From DASUBV01 sp963725175 (GTDB lineage: Bacteria; Actinomycetota; Actinomycetes; Streptosporangiales; Streptosporangiaceae), in NCBI GenBank assembly GCA_963725175.1, contig CAVRXH010000006.1, forward strand, positions 4,154,001 through 4,218,000: DNA of 64,000 bases. The letters are read 5' to 3'. Each line of letters starts with the position of its first letter. The first letter of the stretch is position 1. Positions 28,072 through 37,600 of this stretch are shown one piece after another. Position numbers and translations under genes: made by a program. The notes under the pieces were generated by a model. That model had not been told where the DNA came from. It searched no databases and saw only the letters and a program-made list of their open reading frames with translations.

Positions 28072-28326
28072 GGTGCGCTCCTCGCAGATCCCGCTAGCTG
28101 ACCAGCCCTGGATCTTTTGGGAAAGAAAGTTCGCTGAACCGGACGATCGACCTTCGGCCGCGCGCCGTCAACCCTGAAAATCGCAGCGTGACGCCCGGTG
28201 GCTCGCGCCGGGCACGCCGAAGGCGGCCAGCGCGACACGGGTTTCGCGTACCCGCAGGTAGAGACGGTGCAAAGCCGGAAATATGGATCCGGAAGCGGTC
28301 ACCGTAAATCGGCAATAATGCGGTCC

Positions 28327-29781
28327 CTAAGCGCCCCGGACCGCGGCCTCGATGCGGTCGCCGAGGTCCTTGTCGACGTTCCGCCAGTACTGGCAGGCGC
28401 GCTGCAGGACCGGCTCGGTCACGCCGTCAAGCAGGTGGCCGGCGATGTTGCCGACCAGCCGCTCGCGGGCGGCGTCGTCGAGCACCTCGCGGACCATCGT
28501 GCCGGCCTGGCCGAAGTCGTCGTCCTGCTCCCTGAGGGTGTAGGCGGTGCGCACCAGCTCCCCGTCGGAGTGCCAGTAGTCCGGCTGGTAGTGGGCCGAG
28601 TCGGCCGCCGGGCCGCCCTTGGAGTTCGGCGCGTACACCGGGTCGGTGGCGTTGACCATCCGCATCGCCCCGTCCTTGCTGTAGCTGTGCACCTCCGATA
28701 CCGGGCGGTTGACCGGGATCTGCTTGTAGTTCACGCCCATCCGGGCGCGGTGCGCGTCGGAGTAGGAGAAGCCTCGGGCCAGCAGCATCTTGTCCGGGCT
28801 GAGCGCGATGCCGGGGACCAGGTTGTTCGGCTCGAACGCGGCCTGCTCCATCTGGGTGTGGTAGTCGGACACGTTCCGGTCCAGGGTCAGCCGGCCGACC
28901 TCGATCAGCGGGTAGTCGGCGTGCGGCCACACCTTGGTCAGGTCGAACGGGTTGAACCGGTAGGTCTTGGCGTCCTCGAACGGCATGATCTGCATCTTCA
29001 GCGTCCAGCTCGGGAGGTCCCCGCGCCCGATCGCCTGGTACAGGTCACGCTGGTGGTAGTCGCCGTCCTCGCCGGCGATCCGGTCGGCCTCATCCTGGGT
29101 GAGGAACTCGACGCCCTGGTCGGTCTTGAAGTGGTACTTCACCCAGAACTTCTGGCCGGCGGCGTTGATCCACAGGTAGGTGTGCGAGCTGTACCCGTTC
29201 ATGTGCCGCCAGCTCCGCGGGATGCCGCGGTCGCCCATCAGCCAGGTCACCTGGTGCGCGGACTCGGGGGACAGCGTCCAGAAGTCCCACTGCATGTCGT
29301 GATCGCGCAGGTTGTTGTCCGCGCGCCGCTTCTGCGAGCGGATGAAGTGCTGGAACTTCATCGGGTCGCGGACGAAGAACACCGGGGTGTTGTTCCCGAC
29401 CATGTCGTAGTTGCCCTGCGCGGTGTAGAACTTCAGCGCGAAGCCGCGCGGGTCGCGCCAGGTGTCGGGGCTGCCCCGCTCGCCCGCCACGGTGGAGAAC
29501 CTGATCAGGGTCTGCGTCGTGGCGCCGGGCTGGAAGACCGCCGCCTTGGTGTAGGCGCTGACATCGGCGGTCACCTCGAAATGGCCGAACGCGCCGCCGC
29601 CCTTGGCGTGCGGCTGGCGTTCCGGGATCCGTTCCCTGTTGAAATTGGCCATCTGCTCGATGAGGTAATGATCCTGAAGCAGGACCGGGCCATCGGGGCC
29701 GACGGTGAGCGAGAATTCGTCGCTCTCGACCGGTGCGCCGGCGTCACTGGTCGTCGCGGGCCTGTGCTGCGTCACTGCCAT
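28327..29781 (-). CDS. katA: Monofunctional haem catalase
   Basis: 484-residue small-subunit catalase decomposing hydrogen peroxide in the cytoplasm. Catalytic His in RIPERQPHAKGGGAFGHFEV, Asn in VGNNTPVFFVRDP, and proximal haem Tyr in LLARGFSYSDAHRARMG. Start choice is unusual: the ATG at 29781 is directly abutted by AGGAGGT, whereas the GTG two codons later (29775) has ideal spacing from the same site. The open frame continues upstream, but that part is not catalase-like. The usual NADPH-binding catalase core is complete. Confidence 0.95.
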   Translation of the reverse strand: MAVTQHRPATTSDAGAPVESDEFSLTVGPDGPVLLQDHYLIEQMANFNRERIPERQPHAKGGGAFGHFEVTADVSAYTKAAVFQPGATTQTLIRFSTVAGERGSPDTWRDPRGFALKFYTAQGNYDMVGNNTPVFFVRDPMKFQHFIRSQKRRADNNLRDHDMQWDFWTLSPESAHQVTWLMGDRGIPRSWRHMNGYSSHTYLWINAAGQKFWVKYHFKTDQGVEFLTQDEADRIAGEDGDYHQRDLYQAIGRGDLPSWTLKMQIMPFEDAKTYRFNPFDLTKVWPHADYPLIEVGRLTLDRNVSDYHTQMEQAAFEPNNLVPGIALSPDKMLLARGFSYSDAHRARMGVNYKQIPVNRPVSEVHSYSKDGAMRMVNATDPVYAPNSKGGPAADSAHYQPDYWHSDGELVRTAYTLREQDDDFGQAGTMVREVLDDAARERLVGNIAGHLLDGVTEPVLQRACQYWRNVDKDLGDRIEAAVRGA

Positions 29782-29888
29782 ACCTCCTCGTCGTGCCGCG
29801 CTCCCCCCCGGAGCGCCGGCCTTCCTGGCAGGCTGCCCAGTTTCCAGCACATCACCCTCGTCCCGGTCGGCCCCGGCCGGGCCTCGCC

Positions 29889-30488
29889 TCAGCGCCGGCG
29901 GGCTCGCAGGACGACGTCCTTGACGTGGTGGCTGTCCTCGGGAGCGGGCCTGCTCCGGTCCCTGGTCTCGTTCACCTCGACGGTCCAGCCGCCGTCCAGC
30001 AGGGCGGCCACGTCGGCGGGCGAATAGCACTCCGCCCAGCGCTCGAGGTGATGGGGGTCGTCGGTCATGTCGTGCCCGGCCCACAGCAGCGTGCCGCCAG
30101 GTGCCACCGCCGCCAGCAGGTTCCGCGCGCCGGGGTCACCGGGATCGCGCCGCAGCGGGAAATAATGCGCGGTCACCAGGTCGTACGCCCCGGCCTCCGG
30201 AGGCACCTCGGCCAGGTCGCCCTGCATCCAGGTGATGCGGGAACTGAGGGTCTCGTCGTCCCTGGTGGCCGCTATCGCGCGGTCGATGGCCACCTGGGAG
30301 ATGTCGATCGCGGTGACCCGCCAGCCCTGCCTGGCCAGCCACACGGCGTCGCCGCCCTCGCCGCAGCCGGCTTCCAGGGCCAGGCCCGGCGTCATTCCGG
30401 CTATCTCATCGGTCAGCGGGCCATTCGCCTCGCCGCTCCACAACTTATCTTTACTGCGATACCGCTCATCCCATTCGTGCTTATCCAC
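29889..30488 (-). CDS. Class I SAM-dependent methyltransferase
   Basis: 199 residues. I use the GTG at 30488, preceded by GGAGGA, because it leads straight into the conserved-looking VDKHEWDERYRSKDKLWSG; the frame extends 15 codons further. Motif I is LALEAGCGEGGDAVWLARQGWRVTAIDIS, followed by MQGDLAEVP and YDLVTAHYFPL. The pattern resembles thiopurine/tellurite-resistance-type small-molecule methyltransferases; substrate unknown. Confidence 0.87.
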   Translation of the reverse strand: MDKHEWDERYRSKDKLWSGEANGPLTDEIAGMTPGLALEAGCGEGGDAVWLARQGWRVTAIDISQVAIDRAIAATRDDETLSSRITWMQGDLAEVPPEAGAYDLVTAHYFPLRRDPGDPGARNLLAAVAPGGTLLWAGHDMTDDPHHLERWAECYSPADVAALLDGGWTVEVNETRDRSRPAPEDSHHVKDVVLRARRR

Positions 30489-30548
30489 GCGATTCCTCCG
30501 CAAATGGCTGGCCGCACTGACAAGGCGGGCCATAAGCGCCCGCGCGGC

Positions 30549-31646
30549 CTATCTTGCGCTCGCGGGGCGGGTGAGCGCGACGACAATTTCGCGCACCCGG
30601 GCGGCGGGCAGCGCGGCGGTGGCGTCACCGACGGACAGCTCGACCCGCTGGACGCCAGGGTCGGCGGTCGGGACGCAGGCCGGCCAGGTCCAGGTCGCCT
30701 GCTCCGCGGCTATCCGCCTGGCGGCCGCGGCGAAGTCGGGCCCGGTGGTGTCCAGGAACAGGTGCATCATCGAGACCTGCGGCGGATCAGGCAGCACCCG
30801 CACACCGGGCACCCCGGCGAGCGCGGCGGCGATCTCGCGGGCCTGCGCCAGGTAACCGGGCATCAGCGGCAGCCGCCGGCGCAGGCAGCTCAGCGCCGAG
30901 GCGGCGTTCGGCCACAGGCCGTACAGGGTGCCGCCCATCCGCTCCCGCCACTCCCGCGTCTCGGCGATGATGTCGGCCGGGCCGGCCACGCAGCAGCCGG
31001 CCAGCGCGCCGATGCCCTTGTAGAAGGACACGTAGACGGTGTCGAACAGCGCCGCGACCTCGGCGGGCGGCCTGCCGTACCCGGCGGCGGACTCCCACAG
31101 CCGGGCGCCGTCCAGATGCGCGGCGCCGCCGCGCCGCCGTGCCCAGGCGGCCTGCGCGGCCAGGTCCGCCCAGGCGGGCTGCTGGCCGCCGAGGTCGCGC
31201 TGCGGCAGCTCGATCACCAGCGCGGCCGGCGGCTCGGCGATTGCGTTCAGGTCGTCAAGATCCAGCAGCCGCTGCGGAGTGCCGGCGAGCCTGCCGTCCA
31301 GGCCGTGCAGGCGCTGGTAGCCCTGGCCTTCCCAGGCGTGCAGGTGACACCTGGGGTGAAACACGATGGTCCGCCGGCCCCGCCGCCCGGCGTGCACCCG
31401 CAGCACCGCCTGCTGCGCCATGGTGCCGCTCGGCGCGAACATCGCGGCCGGCTTGCCGAGCAGGGCGGCGACCTCGGCTTCCAGCTCGGCCACCACGCCG
31501 CCTTCGCCGTAACGGTCCAGGGCGGTGTCGCCGGGGATATCGGCGAGCGCCCGCGCGGCGCTGGCCGGCCCGTGCCCGGTCAGGAACACGGCGCACTGGG
31601 CGCGCAGGGCGGCCAGCTCGGGGGGCAGCTCAGTGGCGTAGGGCAT
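30549..31646 (-). CDS. Low-specificity threonine aldolase-like PLP enzyme
   Basis: 365 residues of the beta-eliminating lyase / L-threonine aldolase fold, which splits beta-hydroxy amino acids to glycine and aldehyde. Seen: YGEGGVVAELEAEVAALLGKPAAMFAPSGTMAQQ at the N-terminal side, HLDGARLWESA (PLP Asp and Arg) and the Schiff-base Lys in YVSFYKGIGALAG. Sits between an MFS transporter and a methyltransferase on the same strand; it could be catabolic or serve the transporter's substrate. Confidence 0.88.
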   Translation of the reverse strand: MPYATELPPELAALRAQCAVFLTGHGPASAARALADIPGDTALDRYGEGGVVAELEAEVAALLGKPAAMFAPSGTMAQQAVLRVHAGRRGRRTIVFHPRCHLHAWEGQGYQRLHGLDGRLAGTPQRLLDLDDLNAIAEPPAALVIELPQRDLGGQQPAWADLAAQAAWARRRGGAAHLDGARLWESAAGYGRPPAEVAALFDTVYVSFYKGIGALAGCCVAGPADIIAETREWRERMGGTLYGLWPNAASALSCLRRRLPLMPGYLAQAREIAAALAGVPGVRVLPDPPQVSMMHLFLDTTGPDFAAAARRIAAEQATWTWPACVPTADPGVQRVELSVGDATAALPAARVREIVVALTRPASAR

Positions 31647-31703
31647 CGCTCATTATCGCGCCAGGGGCGATCGCGCCACGGCGGCCAGCGCTGCGGGGGA
31701 GGG

Positions 31704-33137
31704 CTACTGGGCGGCGCCGCGGGGCTCGGCGGCCGGCGCCGCGGGCAGCGAGATGACGGCCGAGTACCGGCGCCTGGAGACCGCCAGCACCAGGCCGCCT
31801 GCCGCCGCGGCGGCGATCAGCAGGAAGCTGAGCCGGAACTGCGCGGTGCCGGGCGATGAGCCGAGCGCCAGGGTCAGGATGGCGAGCATGATCGCGCCGG
31901 AAAGGTACTGGGAGGTGGTGAGCAGCCCGCCGGCCGTGCCCTGCTGGGACGGCGCCACGTCGTGCGTGCCGACGATGAACATCGAGGTGTAGATGGTGCC
32001 GTGGCCGAACCCGCTGAGCAGCAGGCCAGGCAGGAGGTCGGCGGCGTAGGAGCCGCCATGCAGGGCGATGGCGAGCCACGCAAGCCCGGCCAGGGCGATG
32101 GCGAACCCGCCGGCGAGCACGGTGGCGGGCCTGATGACGCGCACCGCGCGGCCCGCGGTGGTGCTCCCGGCCGTCACCATCAGGGCCAGCGGCAGGAAGG
32201 CCAGCCCAGCCTGCAGCGGCGAGTACCCCTTCGTGGTCTGAAGCAGCAGCGTGACCAGGAAGAACTCTGACCCGACGCTGGCCATGTAGAGCGCGGTCGC
32301 CGCAGCGCCGACGCGCAGCGAGCTAGTGCCGCGCAGCACTCTATCGATGAGCACGTTGCCAGAGGTCGCCTCGTTGCGGATGAAGCAGGCGAACAAGACC
32401 ACGGCGATGACCAGGCTCGCCACGGTGGCCGGCGCCGTCCAGCCAGGGTCGGAGCTGAGCGTGAGCCCGAGGACCAGGGCGAGCACGCTGCCGGTGCCGA
32501 GCACGGCGGCGAGCAGCGGGATCCGGCTGCCGGTGGTGTTCTCGGCGTTCCCGCTGACCCAGACGGCCGCGCCCGCCGCGCAGGCGAGCGTGAGCGGCAC
32601 GTTGACGACGAAGATCAGCCGCCAGGACACGGTGGTCAGCAGGCCGCCGAGGACGACGCCGGCGGCCAGGCCGAGCGCCCCGACAGAACCCCAGACCGCC
32701 AGCGCCCGGCTGCGCGCGGGCCCAGCGGGGAAGGTCGTGCCGATGAGCCCGAGCACGGCGGGCTGGAGCAGCGCCGCGCCGAGACCCTGCGCGCCGCGCG
32801 CCGCGAGCAGCACGGCGCCGTTCGGTGCCGCGCCGCCGAGCGCGCTGGCCAGCCCGAAGATCACGACGGAGGCGATGAACAGGCGGCGGGCGCCGCTGCG
32901 GTCCGACAGCCGGCCGCCGACGACCAGGAAGCCGGCGAACAGGATGGCATAGGCGCTGACGATCCACTGGGCCAGGGACGGCCGGATATGCAGGCCGCTG
33001 GCGATGCTGGGGAGCGCGACGTAAATGATCGAGTAATCGAGGGCGATGAGGAACTGGGCCACCGACAGCACCGCCAGGACGGCGGCGGATGAAGACGGTC
33101 TCCTTAAGGTCATGGATCCATGCTCGGAGATTGACAT
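31704..33137 (-). CDS. MFS drug-efflux transporter (DHA2-like, about 14 TM)
   Basis: 477 residues, hydrophobic throughout. Family features include the N-terminal FLIALDYSIIYVALPSIA, ILFAGFLVVGGRLSDRSGARRLF (loop 2-3 motif) and RSRALAVWGSVGALGLAAGVVLGG (motif C region). Divergent from a MerR regulator with only 57 bases between starts, so it is probably MerR-controlled. It is close enough to the indigoidine/minimycin-type cluster to be its exporter, but a LuxR-type gene lies between; assignment is tentative. The start could also be the ATG at 33113. Confidence 0.88.
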   Translation of the reverse strand: MSISEHGSMTLRRPSSSAAVLAVLSVAQFLIALDYSIIYVALPSIASGLHIRPSLAQWIVSAYAILFAGFLVVGGRLSDRSGARRLFIASVVIFGLASALGGAAPNGAVLLAARGAQGLGAALLQPAVLGLIGTTFPAGPARSRALAVWGSVGALGLAAGVVLGGLLTTVSWRLIFVVNVPLTLACAAGAAVWVSGNAENTTGSRIPLLAAVLGTGSVLALVLGLTLSSDPGWTAPATVASLVIAVVLFACFIRNEATSGNVLIDRVLRGTSSLRVGAAATALYMASVGSEFFLVTLLLQTTKGYSPLQAGLAFLPLALMVTAGSTTAGRAVRVIRPATVLAGGFAIALAGLAWLAIALHGGSYAADLLPGLLLSGFGHGTIYTSMFIVGTHDVAPSQQGTAGGLLTTSQYLSGAIMLAILTLALGSSPGTAQFRLSFLLIAAAAAGGLVLAVSRRRYSAVISLPAAPAAEPRGAAQ

Positions 33138-33194
33138 TAGTGTGAGGGAAAGCGTCGGGATACAGGCCCGGGGGGAGGCCGAGGGAGAGGCACG

Positions 33195-33602
33195 GTGCGG
33201 ATCGGAGAGCTGGCCAGGCGTACGGGCGTGCCGACCCGGTTACTGAGGTACTACGAAGAGCAGGGCCTGCTGGCCCCCGGCCGGGCGGCGAACGGGTACC
33301 GGGAGTACCCAGACAGCCTGGCCGACCGGGTGACGCAGATCCGCGGCCTGCTGGACTGCGGGCTGCCAATCAAGATCATCAAGGAGATCCTGCCCTGCCT
33401 CGACGGCCCGCACGCGCTGCATGTCGCCGACGCCACGCCCGAGCTCCTCGCCACCCTGGAGCACGAGCGCGAGCAGATTGACGCGCGGATCCGCTGCCTG
33501 GCCAGGAACCGGGACGCGATCGCCGCCTACCTGGACGCCACCAGGCACCGGCAGCGGCGCGGGGCGGGCCGGGTCGCGCCTGCGCCCGGCTCAGCGCGCT
33601 GA
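33195..33602 (+). CDS. MerR-family transcriptional regulator
   Basis: 135 residues, GTG start after GAGGGAGAGG. The N-terminal winged helix is textbook: MRIGELARRTGVPTRLLRYYEEQGLLAPGRAANGYREY, followed by a coiled-coil dimerisation helix (ATLEHEREQIDARIRCLARNRDAI). No large effector domain. Divergent from the MFS gene, a usual regulator-efflux pairing. Its last 12 bases overlap the end of the converging LuxR-type gene. Confidence 0.92.
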   Translation: MRIGELARRTGVPTRLLRYYEEQGLLAPGRAANGYREYPDSLADRVTQIRGLLDCGLPIKIIKEILPCLDGPHALHVADATPELLATLEHEREQIDARIRCLARNRDAIAAYLDATRHRQRRGAGRVAPAPGSAR

Positions 33603-34256
33603 CTCGTGCGACCGGAGCGCCCGGTAGAGGGTGGACCGGCCAATCTGTAACCGCCGGGCGATGGCCGTCACCGACTCGCCCCTGGCCCGCTCGGCTGCCA
33701 CCAGGTCGAGGATGTCAGGGCTGATCACCGGCGGCCGGCCACCGCGCCGCCCGCCGTCGCGCGCCGGTAACTCGCGTTTCAGCAGCACGAGCACGGCCGC
33801 GGTAGATCCCACCAGTCTTTCCGGGATTTCGGGACGGGTATCGGGACAAGCGCCAGTGGCTTGCGAAACTGTTTCTGTGCCAGAGCCGGGCGGTATCTCA
33901 GGCTCCGTATTCTGGCCTCTGTAGTCGTCGTCGGCACATTCTTCGCCACTAGCTGGCACGGTTGTCATCGCGGCTGACATCGGTGGATTATTATTATCTA
34001 GACATTTACGCCCGGACCATCGCGGGGGCCAGTAACCGGGCACGAATATGCCGGTCGCGTAGGCGCGCGCGATTGCCTCTCCCCGGTTTCGCGCGTCGCA
34101 CCTGCGGAGCACTTCATTGAGGTGATCATCGACCGTATGCCGGCCAATGCCTAGCTCGCGGCCTATCTGGATGCTGGATAGCCCGCTCGCCGCCAGCCGG
34201 AGAACCTGCACTTCACGGACGGTCAGGTGAGGGCCACCGCATGGGCACTTGTCCAC
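33591..34256 (-). CDS. Two-HTH regulator: LuxR-type N-terminus and invertase-type C-terminal HTH
   Basis: 221 residues, GTG start at 34256. The N-terminal part (about 10-65) is a GerE/LuxR helix-turn-helix: LTVREVQVLRLAASGLSSIQIGRELGIGRHTVDDHLNEVL. After a linker of about 95 unstructured-looking residues the C-terminus (about 170-218) matches the DNA-binding end of Hin/resolvase recombinases: GRPPVISPDILDLVAAERARGESVTAIARRLQIGRSTLYRAL. No recombinase catalytic domain is present. Two different DNA-binding modules without a sensor domain is unusual. Its position just upstream of the indigoidine-type synthetase makes it the best local candidate regulator of that cluster. Confidence 0.85.
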   Translation of the reverse strand: MDKCPCGGPHLTVREVQVLRLAASGLSSIQIGRELGIGRHTVDDHLNEVLRRCDARNRGEAIARAYATGIFVPGYWPPRWSGRKCLDNNNPPMSAAMTTVPASGEECADDDYRGQNTEPEIPPGSGTETVSQATGACPDTRPEIPERLVGSTAAVLVLLKRELPARDGGRRGGRPPVISPDILDLVAAERARGESVTAIARRLQIGRSTLYRALRSHESAR

Positions 34257-34652
34257 GCTGATCTTTCCGCTCTGGCTGCTCGGGCGCGCTGCGCGGCGAG
34301 CGCAATTCGCGTGATATCCAGCACTGATAGGGGGCGAGAGAGCACTTTAGCTCAGCAGCATAAGGTAATGGTGGCAAGCCCCGCAAATCTACGGGGTTGT
34401 GGGCAGACCGGCAGGATCCTACGGTGGTCCGTGAGAAAAGTAATGACGATCACGCGCGGCTGGATGAGCGATCACGGGCTGATTCGCGGCAAATAGCCAG
34501 CCACCGCGGGTCGTCCGGAGCTGTGACCGCAGGAAACCGGGTGTTGTTTCCCGCGTGGTTAGGTGCTATCCGCGCGTGTGACATCGGGATTTCCCGGTGC
34601 GCCGCTCAGCGGGCTGAAACGACCCGCGTTGCGATGACTGGAGTTCGCACAG
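34257..34652. other. 396-bp upstream region of the indigoidine-type cluster
   Basis: No gene seen. It holds three short inverted repeats: CCCCG with CGGGG around an 8-base loop near 34380-34397, GGAAAC/GTTTCC at 34532-34551, and CGGGATTTCCCG at 34585-34596. A GGAG at about 34640 probably serves the synthetase GTG at 34653. No clear -35/-10 pair stands out. Confidence 0.35.
34585..34596. promoter_or_regulatory. Palindrome upstream of the synthetase gene
   Basis: CGGGA-TT-TCCCG, a perfect 12-base palindrome 57 bases before the synthetase start; candidate operator for one of the adjacent regulators. Confidence 0.3.
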
Positions 34653-37600
34653 GTGCATGACGCGACTACCCGAGACTCCCGCCTGGCCGGGCACGGGCAG
34701 CAGGATCCCGCTGCCCGGAGACCCGTCAGGAGCCGCCACCGTCAGGCCGCCAGCCAGTGCCTGCCCGACCTGCTCAGGCAGCAGGCGCGCGGGCGGCCGA
34801 ACGCTGTCGCGGTCCGCTGCGGCGACACCACCCTCACCTTCGCCGGGCTGGCCGCCCGCGCCGCCGGCCTGGCCGGTTACCTGCGCCGGCTCGGCGTAGC
34901 ACCCGACGACAGGGTCGGCGTGTTCGCGGAGCCGTCGGCAGACCTGATGGCGGGCATCTGGGGCGTGCTGTACGCCGGCGGCGCCTATGTCCCGCTGTCC
35001 CCCGAGTATCCGGTAGAACGGCTGCGCTTCATGATCGCCGACTGCGGCGCCAGGGTGGTCATCACCCAGCCGGAGCTGGCCGCGCGGCTGGCCGAGCTGG
35101 TGCCGCCGGGCACCAAGGTGATCGCCTCATGGCCGGAGCTTGCTGCCGACCACGATCCCGGCGACGATCCCGGCGGCGAGTCGCCCGCGGTGCCCGGGCT
35201 GACCCCGCAGAACCTGGCCTACGTCATCTACACCTCGGGCAGCACCGGGAAGCCGAAGGGCGTGATGATCGAGCACCGCAGCATCGTCAGCCAGCTCCGC
35301 TGGCTGCGCCGGGCCTACGAGCTGGACGCCAGGGCCACCGTGCTGCACAAGACCCCGATGAGCTTCGACGCGGCGCAGTGGGAGATCCTGGCGCCCGCCT
35401 GCGGTGCCGCCGTGGTGGTCAGCGCACCCGGCGCCTACCGGGACCCGCAGGCGCTGATCGACACCGTCATCAGGACCGACGTGACCGCGATCCAGTGTGT
35501 GCCGACCCTGCTCCAGGCCCTGCTTGACACCGATGACCTGGACGGCTGCAAGTCGCTGACGCAGGTCTTCAGCGGCGGCGAGGTGCTGACCGCCGGCCTG
35601 GCCCGCCGCTTCTTCGAGGTGCTGCCCGACTGCCAGCTGGTCAACTTATACGGCCCCACCGAGTGCACCATCAACGCCTCTGCCTGCACCGTGGACCGCG
35701 ACGCGCTCGGCGCGGCGGGCAACGTGATCCCGATCGGCACGCCGGTGCCCGGCACCAGGTTCCACATCCTGCGCCCGGACCAGGACAAGGTCGCCGTCGG
35801 CCAGGTCGGCGAGCTCTACATCGGCGGCGTGCAGCTCGCCAGGGGCTACATGGGCCGCCCTGACCTGGATGCGGAACGGTTCCTGCGCAGCCCGTTCGGC
35901 GAAGATAGCGGCCAGCGGCTGTACCGGACCGGCGATCTGGCCTACTGGAACGCCGACGGCACCGCCCAGTTCGCCGGCCGCACCGACAACCAGGTGAAGC
36001 TGCGCGGCTTCCGGGTCGAGCTGGATGAGATCAGGCTGGCGATCGAGGCGCACGACTGGGTCAGGAACGCGGCGGTGATCGTCCGGCAGGACGGCGGCGC
36101 GGGATACCCGAGCCTGGTCGCGTTCGTCGAGCTGAACCCGCGCGAGGCGGCGCTGATGGACCAGGGCGCGCACGGCGCCCACCATCAGTCCAAGCAGAGC
36201 AGGCTGCAGATCCGGGCGCAGCTCTCCAACGCCGGGCTGCGGCCCGCGCCGGACCTGCGCGGCCCGGCCGTCGACCTGCCGGGAAAGGCCGAGTCGGCCA
36301 GCCAGCGCCGGCTGGTCTTCGCGCGCAAGAGCTACCGGTTCTACGAGGGCGGCACGGCTAGCGCCGCGGACATCCTCGCGCTGCTTGGCCGGGGCAGGCA
36401 GCCGCACGGCTCGCGGGAGCCCGGCGAGCTGAGCCGCGAGCAGCTCGGGGAGATCCTCAGGTATTTCGGCCAGTTCGGGAGTGGCGAGCGGCTGCTGCCC
36501 AAGTACGGCTACGCCTCGCCTGGCGCGCTCTACGCGACCCAGCTCTACCTGGAGATCAGCCAGGTGGCCGGCCTGCCCGGCGGCCTGTACTACTACCATC
36601 CGGTGCGCCATCAGCTCATCCGTGTCGCAGCCAGACCCGAAGGGTCCCCCGGCGGGCAGCCCGCCGTGCTCCGCGTCCACTTTGTCGGCAAGAAGAGCGC
36701 GATCGAGCCCGTCTACACGAAGAACATCCGCGAGGTGCTGGAGATCGAGACCGGGCACATGGTCGGCATGCTGGAGGAGATCCTGCCCGGCTACGGGCTG
36801 GACGTCGGCTGCCCCGAGTACGCCCCGCAGATCGCCGGCCGGCTCCGCGTCGCCGCTGATGACTACTACCTGGGCTCTTTCGGGCTGGTCAGCTACGGCA
36901 GCACCGCGCTGCGCGACACGCTATTGGCCTACGTGCAGGCCCATCCGGGCGGGGTCGCCGGGCTGGCGGCCGGCCAGTACCGGTACCAGGACGGCACCCT
37001 GACGCCGGTCTCCGGCGCGCTGATCCAGAAGCGGCATGTGGTCGCCATCAACCAGGAGGTGTACGCGCGGGCCGGGTTCGGCGTCACCTTGGTCGGCAGC
37101 CGCCCCGAGGACTGGATGAGCTACATCGACCTGGGCCGCAAGCTACAGCGATTGCAGATGAACGACCTGGGGCTCGGCTTCATGTCGGCCGGGTACAGCT
37201 CGCGGACCGGGGATGACCTCCCGTCCGCGCCGCGGATCGAGGAGATACTCCAGGCCGCCGGCGAGCCGGAGGCCGGGCCGTCCTATTTCTTCCTCGGCGG
37301 CCGGGTCAGCGCGGAGCAGGTCCGGGGCGAGGGCATGAAGGAAGACCTGGTGCACATGAAGGGGCCGACCGAGATGATCAGGGACGACCTGATCACGATG
37401 CTGCCTGACTACATGATGCCGTCCAGGGTCGTCGTGCTCGGCAGCCTGCCGCTGCTGCCCAGCGGCAAGGTGGACCGACGGGCGCTGGAGGAAGCCTGCC
37501 AGGCAGCGGAGGCGGGGCAGGCGGAGCGCCCGTTCACCCCGCCGCGCACCCGCACCGAGCAGGCGATCGGCGCGATCTGGGCGGCGGAGCTGAAACAGCG

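Noticed and set aside
28072..28326. Small RNA or gene between catalase and the secreted-protein gene
   Set aside because: No ribosome binding site, conserved motif or convincing hairpin was visible; it probably just carries the promoter of the gene starting at 28071.
34657..34899. Alternative ATG frame at the start of the synthetase gene
   Set aside because: It is out of frame with the adenylation domain; the GTG at 34653 is in frame and leads into the conserved sequence.
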